Below are positions 39,491 to 48,059 of a DNA stretch of 50,443 nucleotides, piece after piece (position 1 is the stretch's first letter; the number at the start of each line of letters is the position of its first letter). A program made the position numbers and the translations under genes. The DNA lies in assembly GCF_001672915.1 (NCBI RefSeq), contig NZ_LZKR01000107.1, positions 1 through 50,443 on the forward strand, given 5' to 3'. Under the pieces are notes generated by a model. It saw nothing but the letters and a program-made list of their open reading frames with translations, did no database searches and was not told the DNA's origin. This DNA is from Mycobacterium sp. 1245805.9. Lineage in GTDB: Bacteria; Actinomycetota; Actinomycetes; Mycobacteriales; Mycobacteriaceae.

Positions 39491-39967
39491 TCAGCCCGAC
39501 GGGAACTCGTGCTTGCCCGAGGCCGCGCTGTCCTCGGGCTCGTTGACGCCGAACACGAAGGGCGCGAACACGATTTCGCGCCCGTCGGGGTCGCGATACG
39601 TGACCGCGCCCGTGGCCTCCCAGTACGGGTGCTGCTGCACGGGCATTCGGCCGGCCGCCTGCAGCCGCGCGGTCGCGGCCTGCTGCGCCTCGGCGTCGGG
39701 GAAGTACAGGCACAGCTGTTCGTGGGGATCCACGGCGACGGGCTCGACCGACTCGACGATCTCCAGCGTCAGGTTCCAGCTGGGCAGGCCGAAGATCGCG
39801 CCGTTGCTGCCGTAGCTGGCCTCGAACGTCTCATACAGCGGCAGCCCCACCAGCTCACGGTAAAACCGCACCGTCTCTTCGAAGTTCGACGAGCGCCGGG
39901 CGAAGCGCAGGCCGCCCAGGGGCGCCAACTGCGGCGGCCAGTGCGTGTGTCGGCGGCGGTGCGGCAT
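39491..39967 (-). CDS. VOC-family protein
   Basis: This 158-residue single-domain VOC protein contains LRFARRSSNFEETVRFYRELVGLPL, a middle NLTLEIVESVEPVAVDPHEQLCLYF and YRDPDGREIVFAPF near the end. Metal-binding positions are only partly conserved. The start may be ATG 39965-39967, or the GTG 6 bases upstream (39971-39973) that shares GTGA with the carotenoid oxygenase stop; the latter would couple translation. It ends the minus-strand run with the thiolase and carotenoid oxygenase. Confidence 0.85.
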   Translation of the reverse strand: MPHRRRHTHWPPQLAPLGGLRFARRSSNFEETVRFYRELVGLPLYETFEASYGSNGAIFGLPSWNLTLEIVESVEPVAVDPHEQLCLYFPDAEAQQAATARLQAAGRMPVQQHPYWEATGAVTYRDPDGREIVFAPFVFGVNEPEDSAASGKHEFPSG

Positions 39968-39969
39968 CG

Positions 39970-41484
39970 TCACAGCCCGACCGCGCTGGCCGCCGACTCC
40001 GCGGTATGCCAGCGCCGCAGCTGGTCGCCGGGCGCCCACGTCGAATGCGTGCCGCTGGAAATGCGTTCGGGCAGTTGGAGTTTGCAAACCGGGCCGTCAC
40101 CGATGCAGGTGGCATCGAAGACCAGGCAGTACGAGGCGTCGGCGTTCATGTCGGTGGTCAGGGTGACCAGGTAGCCGTCGTCCTCACCGCTCCCGCCGAC
40201 CCGCGGCGCCATCGCGGTCTCGCTTCCGTAGACACCGTCGCCGAAGGAGATGCCCTCCTGGTTCCCGGTGAGCACGTCGTGTTTGACCAGGCCGTCGAAC
40301 AGGAACCAACCGAGTTTGCCGGTGGCGGCGTAGGTGTACCGGTAGGCGCTCGTGGCATAGTCGGGGTTGATGGTCCCGAACTCGGTGATCGAGTCCGACA
40401 GCCGCTCCTCCGTCACCGCGCCGGTGACCAGGTTGAAGCGCCACCGGTGCAGGCGGGCCTGCAGCCGATCTAGCGCCAGGAACCGAAAGAGCTTCTCCCA
40501 CTTGGTTCCCCCGGTGTCGAGCGGCTGGGGGTCGCCCTCGAAGAAGCCGTCGAGCACGATCTCGTCGCCGTCCTCGTAGGCGTTGACGAAGTGCAGCACG
40601 AAGGTCGGGTCCGCCTCGAACCATCGGATGTCGGCTGTCGAGCCGCGGCGGGGGAGGACGGCGAAGCGCGACGGGATGTCGGGGTAGAACCGCGGCAGGT
40701 GCACGTCGTGCTCGAGCAGGCGCGGGTCCCAAAACAGCGGGAAATCGTTGAGTATCACGTAGTTTTCGGTGAACGCCATGTCGTGCGGCAGCCGTGGCCC
40801 GGGCAGCGGGATGTCGACGTAGTGGACCAGTTCGTCGCTCTGGTCGACCACGCCGTAGCGCATGTAGGGCTCCTGCTTGCTGTAGTTGAAGAACAGCAGC
40901 TCGCCGCTCTTGCCGTCGACCTTGGGATGCGCCGACACGCCCCAGTCGTTGGGGAAGCGCCCGTTCCAGGTCTCCTTGCCGATCGTGTCGGCCGAGTACG
41001 GGTCGACCCGGTACAGGTCGCCGCACTGATAAAAACTGGTCAGCGCGATTCCGCGGTGCACGATCACGTCGGTGCTCGACGCGTCCTTCATCCGGGTGCG
41101 AGCGCCCCAGCCGTCCTCCCGCTTGGTCAGTTGCACCGCCTCGGCCAACCCCGGCCACAGCGGCTCGCCGGCCTCGTTCTCCGCGAGGAAACCGTCCGTG
41201 CGGATAAAACGGTTGCGGTAGAAGGCCTTTCCGTCGCGGAAGCCGACCACGTGCAGCATGCCGTCGCCGTCGAACGGGTGGTAGGTCTTCAGCGCCGGGT
41301 GCAGCGGGTTCTCGGTGTTGCGCAGGTAGATGCCGTCCAGGTCGCGGGGGATTTCACCCTCCACGGCCGTGAGGTCGTCGGCGTCCCACTCCGTCGTCTG
41401 CGGGCGCCAGGGGCCGGTCCGGTAGGGGTGGTCGTCGTCTTCGGGCAGGGTCGAAAGATACTTGCCCACGATCTCAACGTCCAT
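39970..41484 (-). CDS. Carotenoid cleavage dioxygenase-family protein (Rv0913c homologue)
   Basis: The 504-residue protein is of the RPE65/carotenoid oxygenase family, Fe(II) enzymes that split polyene or stilbene double bonds. It has EIPRDLDGIYLRNTENPLHP, HPFDGDGMLHVVGFRDG, the histidine blocks VSAHPKVD, HDMAFTENY and FVLHFVNAYED, and DGYLVTLTTD near the end; these supply the usual four iron-binding His. ATG 41482-41484 (MDVEIVGKYL) is used although the frame is open into the neighbouring gene. The thiolase-like gene ends 2 bases upstream. No carotenoid biosynthesis gene is nearby. Confidence 0.92.
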   Translation of the reverse strand: MDVEIVGKYLSTLPEDDDHPYRTGPWRPQTTEWDADDLTAVEGEIPRDLDGIYLRNTENPLHPALKTYHPFDGDGMLHVVGFRDGKAFYRNRFIRTDGFLAENEAGEPLWPGLAEAVQLTKREDGWGARTRMKDASSTDVIVHRGIALTSFYQCGDLYRVDPYSADTIGKETWNGRFPNDWGVSAHPKVDGKSGELLFFNYSKQEPYMRYGVVDQSDELVHYVDIPLPGPRLPHDMAFTENYVILNDFPLFWDPRLLEHDVHLPRFYPDIPSRFAVLPRRGSTADIRWFEADPTFVLHFVNAYEDGDEIVLDGFFEGDPQPLDTGGTKWEKLFRFLALDRLQARLHRWRFNLVTGAVTEERLSDSITEFGTINPDYATSAYRYTYAATGKLGWFLFDGLVKHDVLTGNQEGISFGDGVYGSETAMAPRVGGSGEDDGYLVTLTTDMNADASYCLVFDATCIGDGPVCKLQLPERISSGTHSTWAPGDQLRRWHTAESAASAVGL

Positions 41485-41486
41485 GA

Positions 41487-42707
41487 TCAAATCCCTTTGC
41501 TGACAACGAAACTGACCGTGGTGGCGGTGCTGCCGCCGAAGTTCAGGGTGCCGAAGGTCTTCGCGTCCTCGACCTGGTAGTCGCCGGCCGCGCCGCTGAC
41601 CTGTCGGGCCGCGTCGAGCAGCATCCGAACGCCCGACGCGCCGACGGGGTGCCCGCCGCCGATCAGTCCGCCGCTGGGGTTGATGGGCAGCCGGCCGCCG
41701 ATCTCGATCTCGCCGTTTTCGATGGCCTTCCACGATTCGCCCGGGCCGGTGAGCCCGATGTGGTCGATGGCGAGGTACTCGCTGGGCGTGAAGCAGTCGT
41801 GCACCTCGAACCCGTCGACGTCGTCGAGAGTCACGCGCGCCCGGCGCACGGCGTCGAGGACCGCCGCGCGCACGTGGGGCACCACATAAGGGTCGTCCGC
41901 GGCGCGGTCGAGTTTCTGCCGCAGCCCGAGCCCTACCGTGCGGTGTCCCCACCCGTCGATGCGGCCGATCGGGCGCGCGTCCGGGTGGTCGCGCAGGTAT
42001 GTGTCGTTGACCAAGACCAGGCCCGCGCCGCCGTCGGTCATCTGGCTGCAGTCGAACCGGCGTAGCCGACCCTCGGTGATCGGGTTGGTCGCGTCGTCGT
42101 CGGTGATCGGGTCGGGCACCGTCCACCCGCGCGTCTGGGCGGTGGGGTTGCGCCGCGCGTTGGCGAAGTTCAGCTGCGCGATCGCCCGCAGGTGCGTGTC
42201 GTCCAGGCCGTAGCGCCGGTCGTACTCGTCGGCGATCTCGGCGAACATCGACGGCCACAGGTAGCGAGCGCCGGCGCCCTCGTGTCCGGTCCATGCGGCG
42301 GCGCCGAGATGCTGGGCGGCGGTGTCACCCGGGACCGTCTTCTCCAGCTCGATGCCCACCACCAGCGCGGTGTCGTAGGCGCGCGACCGCAGATCGGCCA
42401 TCGCCGATAGCGCGGCGATGCTGCCGGACGCGCACGCGGCCTCGTGCCGCGAGGCCGGGGTGTCCCACAGCTCGTCGCACACGGTGGCCGGCATCGCGCC
42501 GAGGTGACCCTGGCCGGCGAACATCTCGCCGAACGCGTTGCCGACGTGCACGACGTCGATGTCGGCGGCGCCGACTTTCGCCGCGGTGAGCGTTCCGTCG
42601 ACGACCTCGGCGGTCAACGAGGCGAAGTCGCGGCCCTCCTTGGTGAGGTTGCGAGCGAAATCGCTTTGGTAGCCGCCCAGTATCCACACGCCAGTCGAGC
42701 CGTCCAT
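41487..42707 (-). CDS. Thiolase-fold (SCP-2 thiolase-like) acyl-CoA acetyltransferase (Rv0914c homologue)
   Basis: The 406-residue thiolase-family protein keeps the nucleophilic Cys in HEAACASGSIAAL, the second region EVHDCFTPSEYLAID and the C-terminal GGLIGGGHPVGASGVRML. It is of the lipid-transfer type seen in sterol and fatty-acid degradation. The start ATG 42705-42707 (MDGSTGVWILGG) fits the family; the upstream extension lacks similarity. It heads the operon with the carotenoid oxygenase and VOC genes. The 224-base gap above it shows only a CCCGTCGG/CCGACGGG inverted repeat (42760-42788). Confidence 0.9.
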   Translation of the reverse strand: MDGSTGVWILGGYQSDFARNLTKEGRDFASLTAEVVDGTLTAAKVGAADIDVVHVGNAFGEMFAGQGHLGAMPATVCDELWDTPASRHEAACASGSIAALSAMADLRSRAYDTALVVGIELEKTVPGDTAAQHLGAAAWTGHEGAGARYLWPSMFAEIADEYDRRYGLDDTHLRAIAQLNFANARRNPTAQTRGWTVPDPITDDDATNPITEGRLRRFDCSQMTDGGAGLVLVNDTYLRDHPDARPIGRIDGWGHRTVGLGLRQKLDRAADDPYVVPHVRAAVLDAVRRARVTLDDVDGFEVHDCFTPSEYLAIDHIGLTGPGESWKAIENGEIEIGGRLPINPSGGLIGGGHPVGASGVRMLLDAARQVSGAAGDYQVEDAKTFGTLNFGGSTATTVSFVVSKGI

Positions 42708-42931
42708 ATGCCGCACGCTACTCCTGGACGGTTCGGCCGAGTGGCCAAAAAGGGACGGCCCCGTCGGCTCTCGGGCTGAACCGACGGGACCTAGACGAAC
42801 GCGAAGGCCGGCCGACGCATTCGCCTCTTTTGGAACATTGCCGCCAGGCGTGATCGACAAACAAATTGGCTAAACCTGACAGCCGATCGTCAGAACTGGC
42901 GCTGACCTGGGGCAATTCGGCTTTGCGCTGC

Positions 42932-44323
42932 TCAGGGCGCTGCGGCGTCTCGCGCGGGCTCGGTCTGCTGCTGCCCGAGGGCTTGGGCGTCGGCGCGGTC
43001 GAGGGTCGCCAGGTCGATGCCCTTGGTCTCGCGGGCGGCCAGCGCGGACACGGCGCTCACCGCCGCGGTGGCCGCCAGGTACCAGGAAATCGGTACCGAA
43101 GACTTGAAGGTCTCGAGCAGGCGAACCGCGATGATCGGTGCCAGCGAACCGGCGACGATCGAGGTGACCTGGTAGCCGAGCGACACCCCGGAGTAGCGCA
43201 TCCGGGTCGGGAACATCTCCGCCATGGCCGCCGGCTGGACGGCGTACATGACGCCGTGGAACACCAGGCCGATGATGACGGCCGCGAGGATGATCGCGTT
43301 GCGGCGGCTGTCCATCATCGGGAAGGCGAAGAACCCCCACGTGCACGCGCAGACCGCGCCCACGAAATATATTGGACGCCTGCCGAATCGGTCACTGAGG
43401 CCGCCGGCCAGCGGGATCACCAGGAAGTGCACGGCGTGCGCGATGAGCAACCACGACAGGATCGCCTTGGTGTTGGTGTGCACGTGCACCTTGAGGTAGG
43501 TAATGGTGAAGGTGACCACCAGGTAGTACATGGTGTTCTCGCCGAGACGCAGGCCCATGGCGGTGAAAACGCCGCGCGGGTAACGCTTTAAGACCTCGAT
43601 AGCGCCCAACTGCCTGGCCTTGGTGCGGTCGACCTCCCGTTGCGCCTCGAGGAAGATGGGCGCGTCGGTCACCTTCGTGCGGATGTAGTAGCCGATCAGC
43701 ACGACGGCCGCGGACAACCAGAACGCGACGCGCCAGCCCCAGCTCAGGAACGCCGCGTCCGAGAGCGTCCACGTGAGAATCAGCAATATCGCCGTGGCCA
43801 GCATGTTGCCGACGGGCACCGCGGCCTGCGGCCAGCTCGCCCAGAAACCGCGGCTGGAATTTGGGCTGTGCTCGGCGACCAGCAGGACGGCGCCGCCCCA
43901 CTCGCCGCCGACGGCGAAGCCCTGGAGGAAGCGCAGCACCACTAGCAGCGCGGGGGCCCAGTATCCGACCTGGGCGAAGGTGGGCAGACAGCCCATGAGC
44001 ACGGTGACGGCGCCGACCAGCAGCAGGCTGAACTGCAGCAGCTTCTTGCGCCCGTACCGATCCCCGAGTTGGCCGAAGACGAGCCCGCCGAGTGGGCGAG
44101 CGGCGAAGCCGACGGCGTAGGTCACGAAGGCGGCGAGGATGGCGTCGAGGTCGTTGGCGCTGTGCGGGAAGAACACCTTGCTGAACACCAGCGTGGCGGC
44201 GGTGCCGTAGAGGAAGAACTCGTACCATTCGACGACGGTGCCGGCCATGGACGCCGCGACAACGCGGCGAAGGAACGTCCGGTTTTGGAATGGGTCCTGC
44301 TGCAACTGATTAGGGACACTCAC
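42932..44323 (-). CDS. MHS-family (ProP/ShiA/KgtP-like) major facilitator transporter
   Basis: The 463-residue protein has 12 membrane helices and is a sugar/MFS transporter of the metabolite:proton symporter group. It has the family signatures GTVVEWYEFFLYGTAA, GQLGDRYGRKKLL, RFLQGFAVGGEWGGAVLLVAEHSP and SDRFGRRPIY. Likely substrates are dicarboxylates, betaine, shikimate or similar organic acids; the exact one cannot be assigned. The GTG start at 44321-44323 (VSVPNQLQQDP) is the first in frame. It diverges from the DUF4185 gene over a 299-base gap. Confidence 0.92.
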   Translation of the reverse strand: MSVPNQLQQDPFQNRTFLRRVVAASMAGTVVEWYEFFLYGTAATLVFSKVFFPHSANDLDAILAAFVTYAVGFAARPLGGLVFGQLGDRYGRKKLLQFSLLLVGAVTVLMGCLPTFAQVGYWAPALLVVLRFLQGFAVGGEWGGAVLLVAEHSPNSSRGFWASWPQAAVPVGNMLATAILLILTWTLSDAAFLSWGWRVAFWLSAAVVLIGYYIRTKVTDAPIFLEAQREVDRTKARQLGAIEVLKRYPRGVFTAMGLRLGENTMYYLVVTFTITYLKVHVHTNTKAILSWLLIAHAVHFLVIPLAGGLSDRFGRRPIYFVGAVCACTWGFFAFPMMDSRRNAIILAAVIIGLVFHGVMYAVQPAAMAEMFPTRMRYSGVSLGYQVTSIVAGSLAPIIAVRLLETFKSSVPISWYLAATAAVSAVSALAARETKGIDLATLDRADAQALGQQQTEPARDAAAP

Positions 44324-44400
44324 CGGATGTCCTCCTGGCGGACCGCGGGTTTATCAGGCGGATGGCAGCGTACCTGGCCCGGGTTACAGATCCCATAGCG

Positions 44401-44458
44401 CGAGCAGACGCAGAATCGCACGCACGAGGCTCGTACGGTGCGATTCTGCGTCTGCTCG
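44401..44458. repeat. Long perfect inverted repeat (21-base arms)
   Basis: Bases 44401-44421, beginning CGAGCAGACGCAG, are exactly complementary to 44438-44458, ending CTGCGTCTGCTCG. The 16-base loop can pair further (ACGA with TCGT). It lies in the 299-base gap between two divergent genes, so it is not at the end of either. The remainder of that gap (44324-44400 and 44459-44622) shows no clear gene or site. The arm sequence resembles dispersed mycobacterial hairpins, which only a genome count can confirm. Confidence 0.85.
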
Positions 44459-44622
44459 GCAGAAAGCACGCCGCGCGCGGTTGAGCTGAAACCGATGAGT
44501 TGCGACACGGTCACGGATGCATACCTATCCGCTGCTCGCTGGTCACATTAGCCCCGTGAATCACTATCGTCACATGAGCCAGCTGCGGACGTCAATTGCG
44601 ACGGCCCGCTCCCGGGAAAGGT

Positions 44623-46116
44623 GTGACATTGACGGCGATTCCCCGGATCGTGTCGTTATCGATGGCGTCGGCGACCGCCCTCGGTTTCTTCGTCGTGGTC
44701 GGCCCCGCGCCGACGGCGAACGCCACTCCCTGCGGCGCGCCCGAAGCAAACGTCGACCCCCCAGCCGCGCCTCCTGCGATGCCGGCCCCCCAACCCGTCG
44801 TCCAACCGCCGACCGGACGTCGGCCCACTCACACGAACGACCAGGCGCCGCTGCCGAAGCTGGGTCCGCTGATTTCCTCGTTGCTCAGGCCGGGAACGAC
44901 GGGCGGCCAGCGCTACTCCGCGCCGATCCAGCCCCAGGCCGGCGTCGTTCCGCCGCCCGGGCCCAACCCACCCGCGCCGGGCGTCCCGCAAGTGCCCAAC
45001 GCGGCCCCGGTCCAGCCGCAGCCGGTCCCACAGCCGGCGGCGCAGCCGGCGCCCCCGCCCCCGGCCAATATCGCGGGGGCACCGACGTCGCTGGTCGACT
45101 GGGTGACCGGACCGGAGGGCCCGAACAAGACCCTCCAACGATTCAGCATCTCCGGGACCGACCTCGGGATCATCTGGGACAACGGCGATCCCGCCAACCG
45201 CCAGGTCTTGATGGCCTTCGGTGACACGTTCGGCTATTGCAAGGTCCGCGGCCAGCAATGGCGGTATAACACGCTGTTCCGCAGCTCGGACCGCGATCTG
45301 TCGCACGGAATCCACATCGCCGACGGGGTGCCCAACGATAGGTATTCCGGTTCCCCGGTGTGGGCGTCCAACCTTTCCAAGCAGGTCGTCAACACGATCC
45401 ACAAGGCGCCGCACGAGACCGGCATCATTCCGACCACCGGCATGTCCATCGGGCGAACCCAATACCTGAGCTACATGTCCATCCGGCAGTGGGGCCGGGA
45501 TGGGGAATGGCAGACGAACTACTCAGCGATCGCGAGATCCGTTGACAACGGCCAGAACTGGGGGATCTTCCCCAGCAGCATTCGCACGGCGTCGCCGGAC
45601 GCGATCCCGGGGGTTCCGTTCACGCCGGGCAATGAGAACTTCCAGATGGGCGCGTTCATGAAGGGGAACGACGGTTACATCTACCAGTTCGGCACCCCGT
45701 CGGGGCGCGGCGGTGCGGCGTTCCTGTCCCGTGTGCCCCCGAATTACCTGCCGGACCTGAGCAAGTACCAGTACTGGAACGGCGACAACGGCGGACATTG
45801 GGTGGCCGCTAATCCCGGGGCGGCGACGCCGCTGTGGCCCGGGCCGGTCGGGGAGATGTCGGCGCAGTACAACACCTACCTCAAGCAGTACCTGGTGCTC
45901 TACACCAACGGTGGCAGCAACGACGTCGTGGCGCGGACCGCGCCGACGCCGACCGGACCGTGGAGCGGAGAGCAACCGCTGGTGTCGTCGTTCCAGATGC
46001 CAGGCGGCATCTACGCGCCGATGATCCATCCGTGGTCGTCGGGGCGGGACCTGTACTTCAACCTGTCGCTGTGGTCGGCGTACGACGTGATGTTGATGCA
46101 CACCGTTCTGCCATAG
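44623..46116 (+). CDS. Secreted DUF4185 protein, GH183-type endo-D-arabinanase candidate
   Basis: The 497-residue protein has a signal peptide (VTLTAIPRIVSLSMASATALGFFVVV, cut after ANA), a roughly 110-residue Pro-rich linker, then a DUF4185 domain from about residue 155: WDNGDPANRQVLMAFGDTFGYC, RSSDRDLSHGI, a beta-propeller-like series of WAS, YMSIRQW and FQMGAFMKGNDGYIYQFGTPSGR segments. DUF4185 proteins were shown in 2023 to be GH183 endo-D-arabinanases that cut mycobacterial arabinan. It may be GTG 44623 or TTG 44629, which has GGGAAAGG at 44614-44621. Its TAG stop is part of the hairpin repeat at 46114. Confidence 0.86.
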   Translation: MTLTAIPRIVSLSMASATALGFFVVVGPAPTANATPCGAPEANVDPPAAPPAMPAPQPVVQPPTGRRPTHTNDQAPLPKLGPLISSLLRPGTTGGQRYSAPIQPQAGVVPPPGPNPPAPGVPQVPNAAPVQPQPVPQPAAQPAPPPPANIAGAPTSLVDWVTGPEGPNKTLQRFSISGTDLGIIWDNGDPANRQVLMAFGDTFGYCKVRGQQWRYNTLFRSSDRDLSHGIHIADGVPNDRYSGSPVWASNLSKQVVNTIHKAPHETGIIPTTGMSIGRTQYLSYMSIRQWGRDGEWQTNYSAIARSVDNGQNWGIFPSSIRTASPDAIPGVPFTPGNENFQMGAFMKGNDGYIYQFGTPSGRGGAAFLSRVPPNYLPDLSKYQYWNGDNGGHWVAANPGAATPLWPGPVGEMSAQYNTYLKQYLVLYTNGGSNDVVARTAPTPTGPWSGEQPLVSSFQMPGGIYAPMIHPWSSGRDLYFNLSLWSAYDVMLMHTVLP

Positions 46117-46166
46117 TGGCGATCGCAAGCGCGGCGTAGCCGGGCGCAGCGGGTCGCCACCATCGG
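46114..46166. repeat. Dispersed hairpin repeat, single copy
   Basis: GTGGCGA (46116-46122) pairs with TCGCCAC (46154-46160) across 31 bases beginning TCGCAAGCGCGGCGTAGCC. It is the same element as the 55-base tandem repeat at 12412-12533, with both arms altered in step. The TAG stop of the DUF4185 gene is its first three bases. Confidence 0.85.
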
Positions 46167-46238
46167 ACCAAGCGGACACGCGTTGTCAGCAGTCACCGGG
46201 GCTTGCTGCAACGTCGTCACACCCTCAGACTGGTTGAT

Positions 46239-47039
46239 ATGCGCGATCGGGAGGCGATCGACCAAGAGTTGCGGCTCATCGCTCTTGGGCGCCAATCGAT
46301 GGGTGAGCAGAATCGGCCGTCGATCCGGGACATCGACGCGCTGCTCGACGAGCGCTTGGGCCACCCCGTCGAGGTCATCGAAACCGAGCCGATCGACGAG
46401 GTTGCGGTGCCCACCGAGACTTCATCGCCGCGCAACGCGTCCCGAGGCCGCAAGCGTTCTCGTCGCCGCATCGTTCCCCTCGCGGCGCTGCCGTTGTCTT
46501 TACTGGCCGTCGCCGCCGCTGTCGTGGCGGTCATGTTCGCCGCGCATAGATCGGACCCGGCGCCGTCGGCCGACCCAGCATTACCGTCGGCCGCCCCGCC
46601 CCCGGCGGCCGCCCCGCCGCCGCCGGTTGCTCAACCCAGCCCCGCCGCGCCGGTAGCGCACGCTCCGTCACTGGAGATAGTCGACCGGGCATTCATCGGC
46701 GCGCTCAAACAGGATGGCGTGCCGGTTCCGAGTAACGAGTACGTGACGAGCCACGGGCACGCGGTCTGCGAGTTCCTAGCGAACCAGCCCGACTTCTCAG
46801 AGGCCGTCCGCGTCCTGCAGCAATCGACGATCTGGGACGCCAATCAAAGCGCCAGCGTCGCGGCCGGTGCCATCGTCGCGTACTGCCCTCAGTACCAACC
46901 TTCCGGCCAGGAGCACCTCCAGACGGGGTTCCAAAACGCCCTCTCGAGTCTGCAGGCCATCGAGCGTGATCTGCAGGGGATTCAAGGCAATTTGCAGGAC
47001 ATTCGGGAGGGCCTGCCGCCCATTCCGGGTCAGCAGTAG
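46239..47039 (+). CDS. Membrane-anchored DUF732-domain protein
   Basis: The 266-residue protein has a charged N-terminal cytoplasmic part (MRDREAIDQELRLIALGRQSMG, residues 1-75 with an Arg/Lys cluster RGRKRSRRR), one transmembrane helix (VPLAALPLSLLAVAAAVVAVMF, about 78-98), a Pro/Ala linker and a DUF732 domain (about 147-225, with two Cys in HAVCEFLANQPDF and AIVAYCPQY). A C-terminal heptad-like repeat, LQAIERDLQGIQGNLQDIREG, follows. DUF732 proteins are mycobacterial envelope proteins of unknown function. The start is taken as ATG 46239; a TTG 36 bases upstream is possible. It follows the DUF4185 gene by 122 bases. Confidence 0.83.
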   Translation: MRDREAIDQELRLIALGRQSMGEQNRPSIRDIDALLDERLGHPVEVIETEPIDEVAVPTETSSPRNASRGRKRSRRRIVPLAALPLSLLAVAAAVVAVMFAAHRSDPAPSADPALPSAAPPPAAAPPPPVAQPSPAAPVAHAPSLEIVDRAFIGALKQDGVPVPSNEYVTSHGHAVCEFLANQPDFSEAVRVLQQSTIWDANQSASVAAGAIVAYCPQYQPSGQEHLQTGFQNALSSLQAIERDLQGIQGNLQDIREGLPPIPGQQ

Positions 47040-47097
47040 TCCCAGTCATCTCGACTTGGTGCCTGGGCTCAGAGGATCAACTCTCTTATACGTGGAG

Positions 47098-47165
47098 TGT
47101 CAAGGATCAGCCGAAGTAACTGTCACGCATCAGCCGAAACACATTGATCAGACCGAAATTGGGAA
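47098..47165. repeat. Tandem 22-23-base repeats, possible insertion-sequence end
   Basis: TGTCAAGGATCAGCCGAAG (from 47098) is followed at once by TGTCACGCATCAGCCGAAAC (from 47121), and a weaker third copy, TTGATCAGACCGAAAT, follows at about 47145. Serial 20-25-base repeats that begin TGTCA are typical of terminal binding sites of IS21-family transposases. No transposase remains nearby. It lies in the 271-base gap before the PE gene, where I see no gene. Confidence 0.5.
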
Positions 47166-47310
47166 AGGATAACGGCAGTGCATCTCTGAAACGTGATGGT
47201 AACGTGCGCTTTTCGATAGCACTGTCGATCACAGTCACCAGTTGCGAATGCCCGCCGCCGCGAACAACGCGCCGCCAAAGAGCGCGGTCACCGAAACCTG
47301 CGACACCCGT

Positions 47311-47862
47311 CTAAAGAGCCTTACCAAGTCCCACCAAAAGCACGCCCAAAATGGACGCCCCGAATAATAACGCTATAGTGGCGATGCCGAGTGGCAGCGC
47401 AACGGCGAGGACGAGTGGCAATGCAACGCCAAGAAGTGGAATGGAAATAGCGATTAAAAGTGGAATTATAATAGCGAATAAGATTAGTATTAGAAAAAGG
47501 AATAGCAGTGGAAGTAAAGGCGATGTGGCAGGATCGGTGAACAAATTGGCCCAAATGGTGAAGTCCTGAAAAAAGGCAGCGATGGCGTCCTCAGCGCCTG
47601 CATACACGCCCGCACTGGCAGTCAAGTGCTGGGCAAACTGCTCATAAGACGCAGCCGCTTCCCCGGCCAGCTCCTGATACTCCTGGCCATAACCGGGGAA
47701 CAGGTGTGCGATACCCGCCGACACCTCATCGGCGGCGGCAGGCAGCACCTGCGTCGTTGCGGCCGCCGCCGTCAGGTGCGCCGCGTTGAGCGTGTCGCCA
47801 ATAGTCGCCAAGTCCATTGCCGCCTGGTCCATCAGTTCGGGCACCGCGATCACAGCCGACAT
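47311..47862 (-). CDS. PE-family protein with hydrophobic C-terminus
   Basis: The 183-residue protein opens with a PE-type domain (SAVIAVPELMDQAAMDLATIGDTLNAAHLTAAAATTQVLPAAADEVSAGIAHLF, then YQELAGEAAASYEQF; residues 1-95). Unusually, the rest (residues about 112-183) is almost entirely Leu/Ile/Val/Ala with two predicted membrane helices. ATG 47860-47862 has CCAGGAGG upstream. No PPE or ESX gene is adjacent. The C-terminal coding part (47340-47540) is strikingly AT-rich compared with the window, with runs such as AATAAGATTAGTATTAG. Confidence 0.85.
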   Translation of the reverse strand: MSAVIAVPELMDQAAMDLATIGDTLNAAHLTAAAATTQVLPAAADEVSAGIAHLFPGYGQEYQELAGEAAASYEQFAQHLTASAGVYAGAEDAIAAFFQDFTIWANLFTDPATSPLLPLLFLFLILILFAIIIPLLIAISIPLLGVALPLVLAVALPLGIATIALLFGASILGVLLVGLGKAL

Positions 47863-48059
47863 CTCTGAACCTCCTGGAAAGCGGCGGGTAGTGCTGCAAT
47901 GCAGCCTCGCACGAAACGACGGGGCCACCTTAAGTAATCGACTACGTGCGCGGACTTTGCTAACCACGTGCCACGCCGCCGAGACAATCGCACGTTAATC
48001 GCACGTCCCCTGTTGGTGTGGCTGTCAGAAATAGCCTCTGAGCTGCAAAAATAAGCCAG

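Noticed and set aside
41485..42294. In-frame N-terminal extension of the carotenoid oxygenase
   Set aside because: Similarity begins at ATG 41484; the extension lies in the shadow of the thiolase gene.
42740..42790. DosR-box-like GGGACGG-CCCCGTC segment
   Set aside because: It lacks the TTSGGGACT and AGTCCC halves of the DosR motif; it is better seen as a GC-rich inverted repeat.
44560..44585. GTGA/TCAC pair before the DUF4185 gene as a Crp site
   Set aside because: The spacing between the halves does not fit TGTGA-N6-TCACA.
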